Positions 45,495 to 57,765 of a stretch of DNA of 64,000 nt are shown in pieces. The stretch comes from Adineta ricciae. Lineage: Eukaryota; Rotifera; Eurotatoria; Adinetida; Adinetidae. The translations under genes and the position numbers were made by a program. The notes below the pieces were generated by a model that was not told where the DNA came from, made no database searches, and was given only the letters and a program-made list of their open reading frames with translations. The number at the start of each line of letters is the position of its first letter. Within the stretch, counting starts at the first letter, position 1. Where the stretch lies: positions 1 through 64,000 of the forward strand of contig CAJNOJ010000117.1 of assembly GCA_905250025.1 (NCBI GenBank), read 5' to 3'.

Positions 45495-48170
45495 TCAATC
45501 AATTGTAGATTTACCAGTAAACGGACATCGTAGTTCTGTTGCGCTCTTATTAATAACATTAAGACTTGACCTCTTCGCTACACCCGTTAGCCAATATGCC
45601 GGATGTGAACCTTTCCCCTAGAACATTTCGTAGACATGATCGAAACAATACAAATGAGTCTTACTTTCATTTCAATTTCACCTCGATATTCAATGTTAAA
45701 ACGATTGTCCACCGCTAGATAGTTATAAGCTGCATGACTAACATGTATTCGATCAACCTGTAGAAAAAAAGAAGAGACAACTTTCCATATACGTCACACG
45801 CTTATGTTTTACTTCGCCAGTAGTTGTTATTCGACTTGCCTTTAATATATAACGAGAAACGGAATTATGGATAAAAGATTATCTCTATTACCTACCATAT
45901 TTACTGTATCACCGAAAAGACAATACTGGATGTTTTTCTTACCAACGATACCGCCTACTGCAGTGCCCGAATGAAAACCTGGAAAAACAATGAAAGTTTA
46001 ATCATATGTCGAACTTTTCGGTGTGTTTCTACCAAATTTGACTTTGAATGGTTTCTGCGTGATTGGATTCATAATATGTGCACTGGCATCAAGAAGATCC
46101 AGTGCTAAATATGCGATGATTTCCGTTTGATGAAGGCCAAGTGGATTTTTACTAGGTGCAACTTCTTCTTCCGGTTCGTCATTATCATCAGTGGCTGAAG
46201 AAATCTACATTTAGAACAACTTTTCATTCGACTGTTATAAGAACTAACATGATCATTACTGATGATGATTCTGGTTTGGTAGAATTCAAATGTAATCTAT
46301 CGCTAAGGCCAGCTACAATCATGTAACTAGCATCCGCTTTAGTTTCTACTTTGAATACATCATAATTATCTTCAATTTTATCGAATTTGTTAATTATCTC
46401 ATTGAGATAATGGATCGTATCGGCGGGAGTCAATTGAAGACTCAACGCTTTGAAATCGATCATATATGCGAATAGAACAGTAACAAGTGGATGAGACTAA
46501 AGAATTTATCAGAGAAATTATAGGAAACTCGAGAAAAATCGAAAAATACTTACTTCACAAACAAAATTTGGTTGAACACCGGATTGTAGGAGAAGAGCAA
46601 TATGTTTGGGTAAAATTGAGTACAATAACCGTTCACTCTTTTTACGCCATTCGATCAGTTTACCTTTTGATTCGCGTAGTTTTACCGAGAAAATGTGTTG
46701 CTAAAGAGACGCGGATATGATTGAATTGAACAGTAATCACAGATTTACCTTTGCAATAGCCAATTCTATTGCTCGTTCTTGATGAATACCAGTAATGAGA
46801 AGATCACTGGTACTATCAAACAAGTTCAGATCAGTCAGATGCAAACCAGCTGATATCATATCATCAGCACTTCCTAATCTAGAACAATCATCCTTTTCAC
46901 TTCATATTTCTCATCAAATCATACTAAAACTCACACTGGATGACACAGAAACCACAACATGTTCTTGTTCTGTATGTATTTCATTTGACCTTTAAGTCGA
47001 ATCTTTCCTGTCGATCCTACACGTAGTGGCAGGCGATTGTCCATGAGAAAGACAATGTGTCGACCATAGGAAAGAATCTGTGAAAGAGAGAAAGAGAGAG
47101 AAACAAACTCGATTTAGGTGATAGGAGGATGATAATGTAGAAAATACTTTGTCCCATTCGACGTGAATATCAGGTCGAATAAGTCGGAAAACTTGATCGA
47201 GTGGTCGACCGATTAGAGGAGTTTCTTCTGGAAAAATACTTAAGATCTTTTCTCCCATACAATGTATACGTAACGTCGAGTCCATAAGAATTGAAAACGG
47301 AAATACCTAAACCAAAATATACCATTTACTTTTTGAAATGATGAGAATATATAAGTCTCACTCGGAAGAATGTTGATCCATTAAGATCTGGCAATGTTGG
47401 AAAGTGCGTTATTCGTCTTTGTTGAAAACCTTCGTTTTTGAATTCTACCCAGAAAGCGATATGCGCATCTAATAATCATAGTATAATTCATTAATGAAAA
47501 TATGCTGTCTTCTATTACTTACACTCTTTTGTTGACCAATCATGCATAATATCCATTTTGATATGTTCTTGAAAAAGTGTTTTGGCAGCAGCAGTTAATC
47601 CGCCTATAGCATAGCGAGCGAATCCATGACGAATGCTTCTAAAATGAAGTTGATCCAGGTACATTTGACATTTATTCTCAATTTTGCACAAAAAAAAGAA
47701 CTTTACTTGTAAATCAAGGTAGCTCCTGATTGACTTTCTTCGGTAACATGAAACAATGGTTGATCCATTTGTGGAAAAGTGAATCGATTCGAGTCGTGCA
47801 ATTGATCAATAGCAAAGAGAAAGTCGCGGAGTGTTCGACCAGCCACTCGTAGAATTTTATCGAAACCAAAATTGACAAAATAACGAACGAAATCCTCTCC
47901 GAAAAATTCCAAGTATGTCTCTGCCGTTCCTTCATGTAAAACATGCGCCATACCTAATTTTAAAGATAGATGAGTGAAACCGAGCAAAAATACTTCAATC
48001 TACCGCTTACATTCACAAATATCGAACAAAAGTTTTGCATCATACCGAGCGAATAATTGAAAGGTGTCTGATGGTAATCTAAGTTCATGAACAACCCGTT
48101 TCCAAACATTTTCGCCGTGAAAAAGTATTACACCATCACGTGCACTTTCCAAAATAATACCATAGAACAT
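45495..48170 (-). CDS. H-NOX soluble guanylate cyclase beta-like subunit, tandem copy 1
   Basis: Heme-based gas-sensor cyclase subunit. Start MFYGII at 48168-48170 (an in-frame ATG lies three codons upstream at 48179). Domains: H-NOX (about 1-180; proximal heme ligand in IDQLHDSNRFTFPQM and pyrrole-propionate motif Y-K-S-I-R), HNOBA (about 210-400; FPFSILMDSTLRIHCMG, GRPLDQVFRLIRPDI), a helical linker, and a class III cyclase domain ending RCPFTGKSTID, TGA at 45495-45497. Active site: the first metal Asp is absent (LFAYMIDF where catalytic subunits have FSD; sGC beta1 has FSG). The second Asp, the guanine Glu (KVETKADASYM), the Cys (YCLFGD) and the transition-state Asn and Arg (VNMASR) are kept. 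This residue set is that of a beta1-type half-site that would need an alpha partner. One residue is inserted in KADASYM versus beta1 GDKYM. Confidence 0.9.
46775..47222. repeat. Gene-conversion-like block shared with copies 2 and 3
   Basis: 448 bp are colinear with 50816-51263 without indels and with only two differences seen by eye, across HNOBA exons and two introns. Sequence on both sides diverges sharply. A shorter, more diverged version lies at about 54268-54630 in copy 3. Confidence 0.88.
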
Positions 48171-49514
48171 TTTAGGCATGCTTGTTTACTAAACTGAAGA
48201 GGAAACCTTTTCACAACTAATAATTTTATACTTTAACCGAGATAAAAGAGAATTCTGATGACATACAGCGTTATTTCCGCTTCATGAAAGACTGCTGTCA
48301 CAAGTGGATATTCACTGGATAAAGCACGCCATCTTCTAGTCTTATTGTTGCTGTATTAACTATCATGCAATGGTCTCAGTTGAAGCATTTTGAGTAATCC
48401 ATTAAATGTGGTGTATCGCAGCTCTTTCTAATGGGAAAACGTATCGAGAAAGAACGAATATAGGATTGATCTCGATGGGAATGCAGCTGACCGTAGATAT
48501 TTTTGACTTTCATATGTAACTTACTATTGAATTCTACAAATGGAATCTCTATCGATGAAATATTCCGTCGAAATCACTTGATTATGTAAACAATCTAACG
48601 AATGCCTAGAAAACTGAATGTGACACCAACAATCGACGTAGTAAATAGTATCGTATGTGGATATGTTGGAAAAGGGAAAGAGACTTCGAATGACGGATGT
48701 TACCATTCGTTCCAAGTGAATTTAAATAACTCACTCAAACAGATGTCCACACCGTGGTTAACTTAATATACTGCGAGTGTATCTGAGACGTAGCTAACTG
48801 TTGCGCAAAAATGGTTCGCGATTATTAACGGATGTGCCAAAAGGGCATTCATTATAAAACGCATATTATTACCTTACTGACGGAGTAGAAATCACATGAA
48901 ACTCTCAGTAGAAAATGTTTTCATATCGATAAAGAGAATCGTTGAAAAAAGAAGAACTTATCGTTCATACAAATTCATTTGCCAATGGAAGATTAAACAG
49001 CTAATGAAAGTAAACCGAAAATCATTCGAGAAGACCCAGTAGTAATTCGAATGTTTGTGTAGATTTAGAAAAGTACGAACTTACTTATTCAGATTCTTTT
49101 CAAGGACGAAAGCAAAGCGTTAGAATACTGTGCCAGATAATCCGTAAGTTAGATATAAAACAGGCAACTAAAAACGTTCAGTTTTATACTTATGTGACAA
49201 CAACATCGACCAGGTTTTTGACAAAGCTATGATTATATTTTTCTTATGTTGTTTAATTATAATCTTAAGTATTTAGCTCAGTTTTCCATCCTCATCTGGG
49301 ATTAATTAGCAGCAAACGTGTTATTATTATAGAATAGCATAGATGACAAGTGCTACAAAACTATAATTAGTTGATGAGAAACAAACATCTGAAATACACA
49401 TGTAATTATCAAAATGAATGCAAAATATTTACAAAAGGTTTTCATTACAATATGCGTCATAGTCTTTCTAACATTCAAATACATATGTATGCGTTCATAC
49501 TAGAATAGTTTTTA
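48171..49514. other. Intergenic between cyclase copies 1 and 2
   Basis: About 1.3 kb, AT-rich. The minus-strand open frame at 48524-48715 has no recognisable domain or splice support. It should contain the promoter of copy 1 and the 3' UTR of copy 2. No repeat longer than local low complexity was noticed. Confidence 0.6.
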
Positions 49515-52198
49515 TCAAAATGTTAAGTCTGGATTACTGAATGGACATTTCACTGTTGTTGAATCTGAATTGATCGATACTTTTGAAGATTTTTCATTTA
49601 AACCGGTTAACCAATAGGTATCTGTTAGACCTTTTCCCTGAAAATAGGTAATAGATAGTTGATGATAAAATGACTTTGATCGATTTACTTTAATATTAGT
49701 TTGACCACGATGTTCAACCGTATAACGATTTTCTTCAATCAAATGACTATACGCTGTGTGGGTCATATGTATTCGTCCGACCTATAATAAAAATCGTAAA
49801 TATCCACTCGATATTACTGTCATCATAGAATTACCTCGCCAGTCGTTGTGATTTGACTTGCCTAAGAGATTTCAGTAGGAGTTAATTGATAGTTCGCAAA
49901 CGTACACTTACTATTCCAACAGTATCACCAAATAGACAATATTGATAATTTCGTGAGCCAACAATACCACCGATAGCCATACCCGAATGAAAACCTAGGT
50001 GAAATATTAGAATTATGTATTGTATAGTTTAGTGTACTCGATTTGTTTTACCAAACTTCAAATGAAATGGTTTTTTGGATATCGGATTGTAGAAATGTTC
50101 ACTAGTACGTACGAATTCTAAAGATAAGGCCGCTATAATTTCGCTTGAATTCAGCCCATCAGGATTTTTATTGTGCTCATCTTGTGTCTCATCTTCCTCT
50201 TCATCGTCTACTTCCGATGTTTCGTCCGTTAGCTTCGTCGATAACTATAAAATCATTCAATATCACCATGAACAGTTTTGACAAGTCAGTCTTCTCTTAC
50301 CACATTTCTTTGATGCTCGTCTACAATCATATGCAATTGATCATGTATACCTGCGACTAACATGTAACTTGCATCGGCTTTGATTTCAACTTTGAACACA
50401 TCGTATTTATCAGCTATAGTATCGAATAAAACAATAGTTTTGTTTAAACATGTGATTGCATCTGCAGCATTCAGATGATCACTGATTGTTTTTATATCCA
50501 AACAATAAACGAAAAGAATTGTCACGAGTGGTTGACACTAGAAAAGGAATTTCGATAAAAAGATAATGAATCCGATGTGATATACTTCGCAAATACTATT
50601 TGCACGAACACCCCATTGCAGTAAGTGAGCGATATGTTTCGGCATTGTTGAGTATAGTAATCTTTGATTCTTTTTATGACAAACATTCAACTTCTTTTGT
50701 ACAGCCGGTAACTTTTTCGTCCATAGATGTTGCTAAAGAGCACCATCAGCATTAAAAACAAAGATCATAGGGGAAAACATCAAATATACTTTGAATATTG
50801 TTGCTTCCAATTGATGTTCTTGATGAATACCAGTAATGAGAAGATCACTGGTACTATCAAACAAGTTCAGATCAGTTAGATGCAAACCAGCTGATATCAT
50901 ATCATCAGCACTTCCTAATCTAGAACAATCATCCTTTTCACTTCATATTTCTCACCAAATCATACTAAAACTCACACTGGATGACACAGAAACCACAACA
51001 TGTTCTTGTTCTGTATGTATTTCATTTGACCTTTAAGTCGAATCTTTCCTGTCGATCCTACACGTAGTGGCAGGCGATTGTCCATGAGAAAGACAATGTG
51101 TCGACCATAGGAAAGAATCTGTGAAAGAGAGAAAGAGAGAGAAACAAACTCGATTTAGGTGATAGGAGGATGATAATGTAGAAAATACTTTGTCCCATTC
51201 GACGTGAATATCAGGTCGAATAAGTCGGAAAACTTGATCGAGTGGTCGACCGATTAGAGGAGTATCATCAGGAAATGCTTTCATGATATGGTTCCCCATG
51301 CGATGAATTTTTAACGATGAATCCATAAGAATCGAGAATGGAAACACCTAGAAAATGATCAGGAGAACCATTACAAGAGAAACCAAAATGCTATAATGAA
51401 ACTTACTCGGAAAAATGTTGTACCACTTAGATTGGGTAAAACCGGAAGGTCGAACAATCGCTTTACCTCATATTTATAGTTGGGAAATTGCACGTGAAAG
51501 ACGATGTGCGAATCTAAGTGGAACATAACAAATCCTAAAACTTTTTCAAAGAACCGTAGAAAGCTTTACATCTATCATTCGATAAATCCTTCTGAATAAC
51601 AACATTAAGATCTTTCAGATTAAATAATAATGAAGCGACCGCTGACAAGCCACCAATCGCAAAGTGTGCCAATCCAAAGCGTACACTTCTAAATGAATGT
51701 ATTCGAAAACGAAGAACTTTGTGAAAGTCTACTTGTAATGAAGAATAACGCCATGATTATCTTCTTCTGTAACATGGAACAGCGGATGTTGCATTTGTGG
51801 AAACGTAAACCGATTGGAATCATGTAATTGATCAATAACAAACAGAAAATCGCGTAGTGTTCGACCAGCTACTCGAAGAATCTTATCAAATCCATACCGA
51901 TAAAAATAATGAATAAAGTTCGCACCAAAAAACTGCAGAAAACTCTCACGTGTCCCATCATTCAAAATCTCTACCATACCTTGCACAAAATCAATGCTAT
52001 GTTCATTCATCATTTAATGCAAATCGAAATAAACTTACAATCACAAATATTTATAAGTATATGATCATCATATCGCTCATAGAATTCAAACGTTTCCGAC
52101 GGAATATGTACTTCGCTGACAATACGTTTCCACAACATTGGCCCATAGGAACGAAGTATCCCATCCCGAACGGTATCCATAATGATACCATAGAACAT
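49515..52198 (-). CDS. H-NOX soluble guanylate cyclase beta-like subunit, tandem copy 2
   Basis: Same architecture as copy 1. Start MFYGIIMDTVRDGILRSYGP at 52196-52198. H-NOX has the heme ligand in IDQLHDSNRFTFPQM and Y-K-S-V-R. HNOBA (FPFSILMDSSLKIHRMG) includes the block identical to copy 1. The linker is QHLWTKKLPAVQKKL. The cyclase domain ends TVKCPFSNPDLTF, TGA at 49515-49517. Active site: no first metal Asp (LFVYCLDI), guanine Glu kept (KVEIKADASYM) and Cys kept (YCLFGD). The Asn/Arg pair is replaced: the junction reads GDTVGI | ASQITTTGE instead of VNMASR. The reading frame is intact with normal splice sites (donor GTAAGT near 49912, acceptor near 49861). Purine cyclase chemistry is therefore doubtful, while gas sensing or partner regulation could persist. 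Confidence 0.9.
50816..51263. repeat. Gene-conversion-like block in cyclase copy 2
   Basis: Partner of 46775-47222: same length and colinear, two base differences seen (near 50877 and 50955). It includes both introns of the region, whose near identity is not explained by protein constraint. Confidence 0.88.
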
Positions 52199-52943
52199 GC
52201 TCAGTTAGATCAAATGATTGGTAATCTCAAATATTGGAAGAAGAATACAGAGACATGTGAGTGTCTACTTTATTTGAGGAATGCCTTGCAGATCCTCGTT
52301 TTCTTTCATTTTAAAAGTATCAGAAGGAGAGCTATAAATAAGCCATGATGGACTTTCAACATGCAAGGTATTAAGAAATATAATGAAAAAGACAGAACTC
52401 ATTATCCGCCAGACATATCAAAGCCATTTGTCATCTTAATCTTCACAATGGATAATAGATGATTTGAGTAAAAAAGAGACAAGGAACATCACTATTTACC
52501 AATGCCAGACCCATCGCACAGAAAAATTTTAAAAATCATCATAGAAAACTCTTTTCAGTCAGTGTATTTTCTATACAATCCGTTTTGTACGAAGAGAATA
52601 TGATGCATTAAGGATAATTCGAAACGAAAACAATTTTATGTAGGTTTCACCTTTCAAAATGTATGAAAGTTACGCAGGAACATTTTATCTCGCATCAGAT
52701 AAGATACTTTTATGGAAAGTAGTATGTCGCAGTAGGTACTCCAGAAGAAAAATACGGATTATGATATAATTGAAAATATGGTAGGTGGGACACACGCAGG
52801 AAATTCAAATAAAATCCAAAATTATCTCTCATGGAATATTTTCAGAAATTCTGACATACTGATAGATATTTGCAACAAATGAATGACTAAAAAAGTACAA
52901 AATTTAAGTTTTATTAATCAAACAAAGCCAATGATGTTAGAAA
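52199..52943. other. Intergenic between cyclase copies 2 and 3
   Basis: About 745 bp, AT-rich, no gene recognised. The plus-strand open frame 51950-52348 covers the antisense of copy 2 exon 1 and is not supported. Confidence 0.6.
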
Positions 52944-55596
52944 TTACAATAGCTGACCACTGAACGGACATCTTGATAGATTTTTTGTCCTATTGATTGA
53001 AGTCGTGAAAAATGAATGATTTACACTTGTCAGCCAATACGTTTCACTTCCATTTCTACCCTAAATTTGACAGAAGTCGAACACAAATAATCTTTGTAAG
53101 AAAAAGCTTACTTTGAAATGTGTCTCTCCGCGGTGATCAATAACAAAACGTCGATTTGCTACCAACTGCTGATACGCCGCATGACTCATATGTATTCGAT
53201 CGATCTAAAATTGTTTCACACGATAAATGAAATATCGTATTCATTGAACATACTTCTCCCGTGTTCATCATTTCTCTTGCCTACGATAAAATGAAATAAA
53301 CTTATCAAAGATCAACCAATTAAGGTTGACATACGATTGTAACTGCATCGCCGAATAGACAATATTGTTGTTTTGGATCACCAACAACTCCACCAATCGC
53401 TGGACCCACATGAAATCCTTGAATGAGAAGAGAATGGCTTGAATTCCCTGGAGAAAAGCATGTAATTTCATCTGCTGTGCTCACCTATTTTAATTCCGAA
53501 CGGTTTTCGTGTCATCGGATTGATAAGATGTTTACTCGCATGTAAAATTTCTAATGAGAGATAAGCGATAATCTCTGTTGGATTGAATCCAGATGGATTT
53601 TTCTCATTTGCATCGTCGTCACTTGTCAGCAGAAACAAATTCTAAGAAATTATTTCAAACAATTTGTTGAGAATGTCTATTCAACATATTGTCTACCCTG
53701 GACATTTCTAAACTATCTAGGATAACATTCGATCGATCATGTAGACCAGCAACGAACATATAACTCGCATCCATTTTGGTTTTGACTTTTAAAACATCAA
53801 ATCTATCAGTGATACTATCGACAATGTTGATGATTGTATTCAATACTTCGAGAATTTCGATCGGTTTGAGATAAGCAGTCGACATTTTGAGATCCATTAT
53901 ATAAGTGAACATGATGGTCACAAGTGGATACGACTAATAAAAGAATAATTACAAAAGAACAAAAAAAAACAAATTTAAGCACAAATGACATACTTCGCAA
54001 AGACTACACACTGGAATACCAGATTGGATCATTAAAGAGATATGCTTTGGCATGATTGTGGATAGGATATTTTGATTTTGTCTATGATATTTTGATAATT
54101 CACTTTTCGCTTGTTCGAGTTGAGATAGACATACTTTTTGCTATGAACATAACCTAGTATTCGTAATAGTTGAAACGATACCTACTCTTTCGAAAGCTTC
54201 CTCGACTTCTTTCGATCGACGCATATTTGTTACTAATAGCTCACTGGTGTTGTCGAACAAACTTAGGTCAGTTAGATGCAAACCAGCTGATATCATATCA
54301 TCAGCACTTCCTAATCTAGAACAATCATTCTTTTCACTTCATATTTCTCATCAAATCATACTAAGACTCACACTGGATGACACAGAAACCACAACATGTT
54401 CTTGTTCTGTATGTATTTCATTTGACCTTTAAGTCGAATCTTTCCTGTCGATCCCACACGTAGTGGCAGGCGATTGTCCATGAGAAAGACAATGTGTCGA
54501 CCATAGGAAAGGATCTGTGAAAGAGAGAAAGAGAGAGAGAGAAACAAACTCGATTTAGTTGATAGGAGGGCGAGAATGTAGAAGATACTTTGTCCCATTC
54601 GACGTGAATATTAGGTCGAATAAGTCGAAAAACTTCATTCAACGGCCTTCCCATGAGAATTGTATCCGTTGGAAAGACTTTTTTGATATTATCACCCAAA
54701 TACCGAATAATAAAACAAGAATCCATAAGAATTGAAAACGGAGATATCTAAATTCGCAGAAAGCAAAACTCAATATTCACTCCGTTTATTCTTTCTCACT
54801 TTGAAAAACGTTGCGCACGTCACATCTGGCAAACTTCGCGAACTAATCAAATTTTCTGGTTGATGTGACCTGTTATCAAACTGAAGCCACAAAACAACAT
54901 GAGTGTCTACGTCACGAACAAGCAAAACAGTGTTCTACTCAATGTTCATTCCAACTACTTACATTCATTAGTGGACAAATCATCACGTATATACAATCGC
55001 ATACCATCTTCGTGAAAAAATCTCTTTGCTATGCCCGTTAAACTTCCCATCGCATAATGGGTAAATCCACGTCGAATACTTCTAAAAATAGGAAATGTTA
55101 AAGAATTGTACAAATTGTTCGCATTTACTTGTATTCTAACGTGACACCAGTATGATCCTCTTCTGTGACGTGAAATAAAGGATGTCGCATATGTGGAAAC
55201 GTGAATCGATTGGAATCATGTAATTGATCAATAACAAACAAAAAATCGCGTAATGTTCGTCCAGCGACTCGAAAAACTTTATCATAGTCCAATTTAGCGA
55301 AGTAACGAAAAAAATCTTGACCGAAAAAATGTAAATATGTGTCACGCGTTCCTTCACGCAAAATGTCGACTAAACCTGCAAGAAGAAAAAACAACAACAG
55401 TTTAGGTTAAAATAACTTTCATTTCGAAATTCTAACATTCACTAATGTTTAATAGTAGCTGGTCGTTGTAATGCGTAAATAAATCGAACGTATCCGATGG
55501 TAACTTCAATTCATGTATCACACGTTTCCAAACATTTGATCCGTATTGAAAAATAATTCCATCACGAGCACTATCCAAGACAAGTCCGTATAACAT
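52944..55596 (-). CDS. H-NOX soluble guanylate cyclase beta-like subunit, tandem copy 3, degenerate active site
   Basis: Start at 55594-55596 (MLYGLVLDSARDGIIFQYGS). H-NOX: GLVDILREGTRDTYLHFFGQ, heme ligand in IDQLHDSNRFTFPHM and Y-K-S-I-R. HNOBA: SPFSILMDSCFIIRYLG and RPLNEVFRLIRPNIHVEW. The cyclase domain ends RCPFSGQLL, TAA at 52944-52946. Active site: no first metal Asp (MFTYIMDL), guanine Glu replaced by Lys (KVKTKMDASYM), Cys kept (YCLFGD). The Asn/Arg motif is lost: GDAVTI | AREMMNTGE in place of VNMASR. The frame is intact over about 12 exons with regular introns, so this is an expressed-looking gene whose cyclase half is probably inactive. It diverges from the TM2-type gene about 2.2 kb away. 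Confidence 0.88.
54268..54630. repeat. Diverged conversion-like block in cyclase copy 3
   Basis: Matches 46836-47195 of copy 1 and the same region of copy 2 with about ten differences and one small indel in a GA repeat. It shares the position of the copy 1/2 block, suggesting an older exchange at the same place. Confidence 0.75.
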
Positions 55597-57765
55597 TTTT
55601 CGAATAAATTCAACTCTCTCGACGTTGAATTTGTCTTAAGCGCGTGACACACTATTTGCGATGAAATGTTTCATTTGAGAATCGACAACTATCTTCTTTT
55701 TTTTTCTTGTCCATGAGACATTTCATTGTTATTTTTTTTTCGTGAAATTTGAGCTAACACGTTAGATATTCTATTCGTACGAAAGAAAAACGTTCGTTTG
55801 CATACAAAAGACCGAGTTTTATAATAAACATTCTGCCATGTGTGTTGTTTTTCATTGTTGTAAAAACAAATAGAAACTGGAGGATTTGCGAGTATTTATA
55901 TTCATTTTCAAAGATATAAAAAGCAATTTGAGCGTGTAAGAAATGAAGTAATCCGATCATAATTGTAATAGTCTGTGCACAACATACGATTATTCGATAA
56001 ACTTTCATCATTATTACAAAGTATATATCCATATATATCAAAAGAACTGATTTAGATCTTCCCTGTAATTTTTCATTAAAGCGAATAGATCCATAGCTAG
56101 AAGACAAGCGAATGATTATACTTGATCCCTAGAAATCGTTTTATTTCCACTGATTAAATGTGTTTTCATTTCTTTCTGCAGACATAACTCATTCCCTTGA
56201 CGTTTATCTAAGAGTAAAAGACGCTTTTCACTTTTGCTCAAACAATTCGACATATTTTCATTCTCTTATCATATATATGCTTTGAAAATGGCATAAAAAC
56301 AAGAAACAAAAGTCTTATTGTACCTTATATCACGCAGCACGCTATTCAAATTTTCTTTTCTTTTTTTATCACGCACGTACTTGTCGTTAACTTACTTTAC
56401 CAAGTAAATCATGTAAGTCAAAGCTTGTTAATACAATTTCGGAGGTTTGTAAAGATAAAGTTGATTATTAGATAGGAATTTCTATGAATGTCAATGAGAG
56501 AGATTATAGTTCGCTGTTTTCTTTTTGTTGAATTCGACGGGCGCTCGATATGGAGGACGTGTACTTTCGAGAGGAAAATTGACGAACGTGAATAGAATAG
56601 ATCAAAATGAAGTATCGGAAGTTCTTACAATGAAAAGTACTTGTTCTAGTAACGCATATTCAAAATTCTTTACTGATTTCTCTTTGTAACATCATTTTCA
56701 GTTGGTCTCGAAGATATTTTTTATCTAGTGAGACAAAAAGAATTCAAACGATTTTATTCGTTGAGTGAAAACAAACGCGAATGAGATCAATTCGCTTTTA
56801 GTTGTAATAAAAATTAAACAAGACTGAATTAAGATACAGCAAAAGATTTGTTTTCAAACAGAATCGGTTTTAAATGTCTGCGCCGTCGTCCTTGCAAAAT
56901 TTTTATTTAAAAAAAAAATTGTAACTAAAGCGTTTTCAACTTTCAAGCTTATTCAAGCATCAACGAAGTAATCAACGTTGAAAAGTTACATAAACAAGAC
57001 ACTTTTAAAAATGCATGGTGTGGAATAAAATAATAAGATTGTCATTTGTGAATTATTCTGCTTCACTAATACCGTAAAATAGGTGTCCATTGACAATAAC
57101 TCATAAATATCAAATTACTTTGTTTTCATCGTAATACTTTGCACAAAAAACAAAGTATATGAAAAACTTCGCATTCTCTCATTTTTCCCATTTGTTAATA
57201 AATCCTATTCTCCTCGATCTTGTGGTGTTATTAACTATCTGAATAAACTTGAAAAACATTTCCTCTTCGTCGGATGACTAGATGTGTTTCAAATATTTGA
57301 TTAACCTCTTTATTTTGATTGTGAGAATGACACACTAAGCGCGAGTCATGTTGAGATTCATCACATCGTTGAGTATTCTTTAGTTTCTCTTTTTCATTGC
57401 CATCAGCTGCCATTTTTTTTCCATGATGAGTTGTGTTTTGTTCTTTCTTTCTCTCTGTTCTGCTTTCTTGCCGACTTGTTTTGCATGATACTATGCGGTA
57501 GTATAATTACAACAGACGCTCGCTTAGTTTTCATAGAGATAGCTGATGTGTATTTTCTCTCTTGTTGTTGTTGTGTGAAGAAGTAAAGAAAGACGAAGAA
57601 GAAGAAGCGAGAGGAGCAACGAACATTTACACAGCAGCATTTTCTAGCATGACAGATTCCTCAGGACTTAGAAGAAAACAAAATCGCTCGCGCAGCACCT
57701 GTTGCATTATCCGATGTGACTTTTTCAAATTTATTCTGATGTAACTAATTCTCTTAATGTTTAGA
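55597..57765. other. Intergenic upstream of the TM2-type gene
   Basis: About 2.2 kb, AT-rich. The apparent 117-residue minus-strand frame at 55754-56107 has no ATG at its start and no domain. 57562-57744 on the plus strand may include a 5' UTR exon of the TM2-type gene (GTGTGAAGAAGTAAAG region), not demonstrable here. Confidence 0.55.

Noticed and set aside
46795..46995. Identical 66-residue plus-strand frame found at 46795-46995 and 50836-51036
   Set aside because: It is the antisense of the converted HNOBA exon and intron; the identity is explained by the conversion block.
45495..55596. Calling all three cyclases inactive because the FSD metal Asp is missing
   Set aside because: sGC beta1 also lacks that Asp (FSG) and works with an alpha subunit, so its absence alone is not evidence of inactivity; only the further Asn/Arg and Glu losses are.
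55754..56107. 117-residue minus-strand hydrophobic frame
   Set aside because: No ATG at its start, no splice support, AT-rich hydrophobic composition expected by chance.
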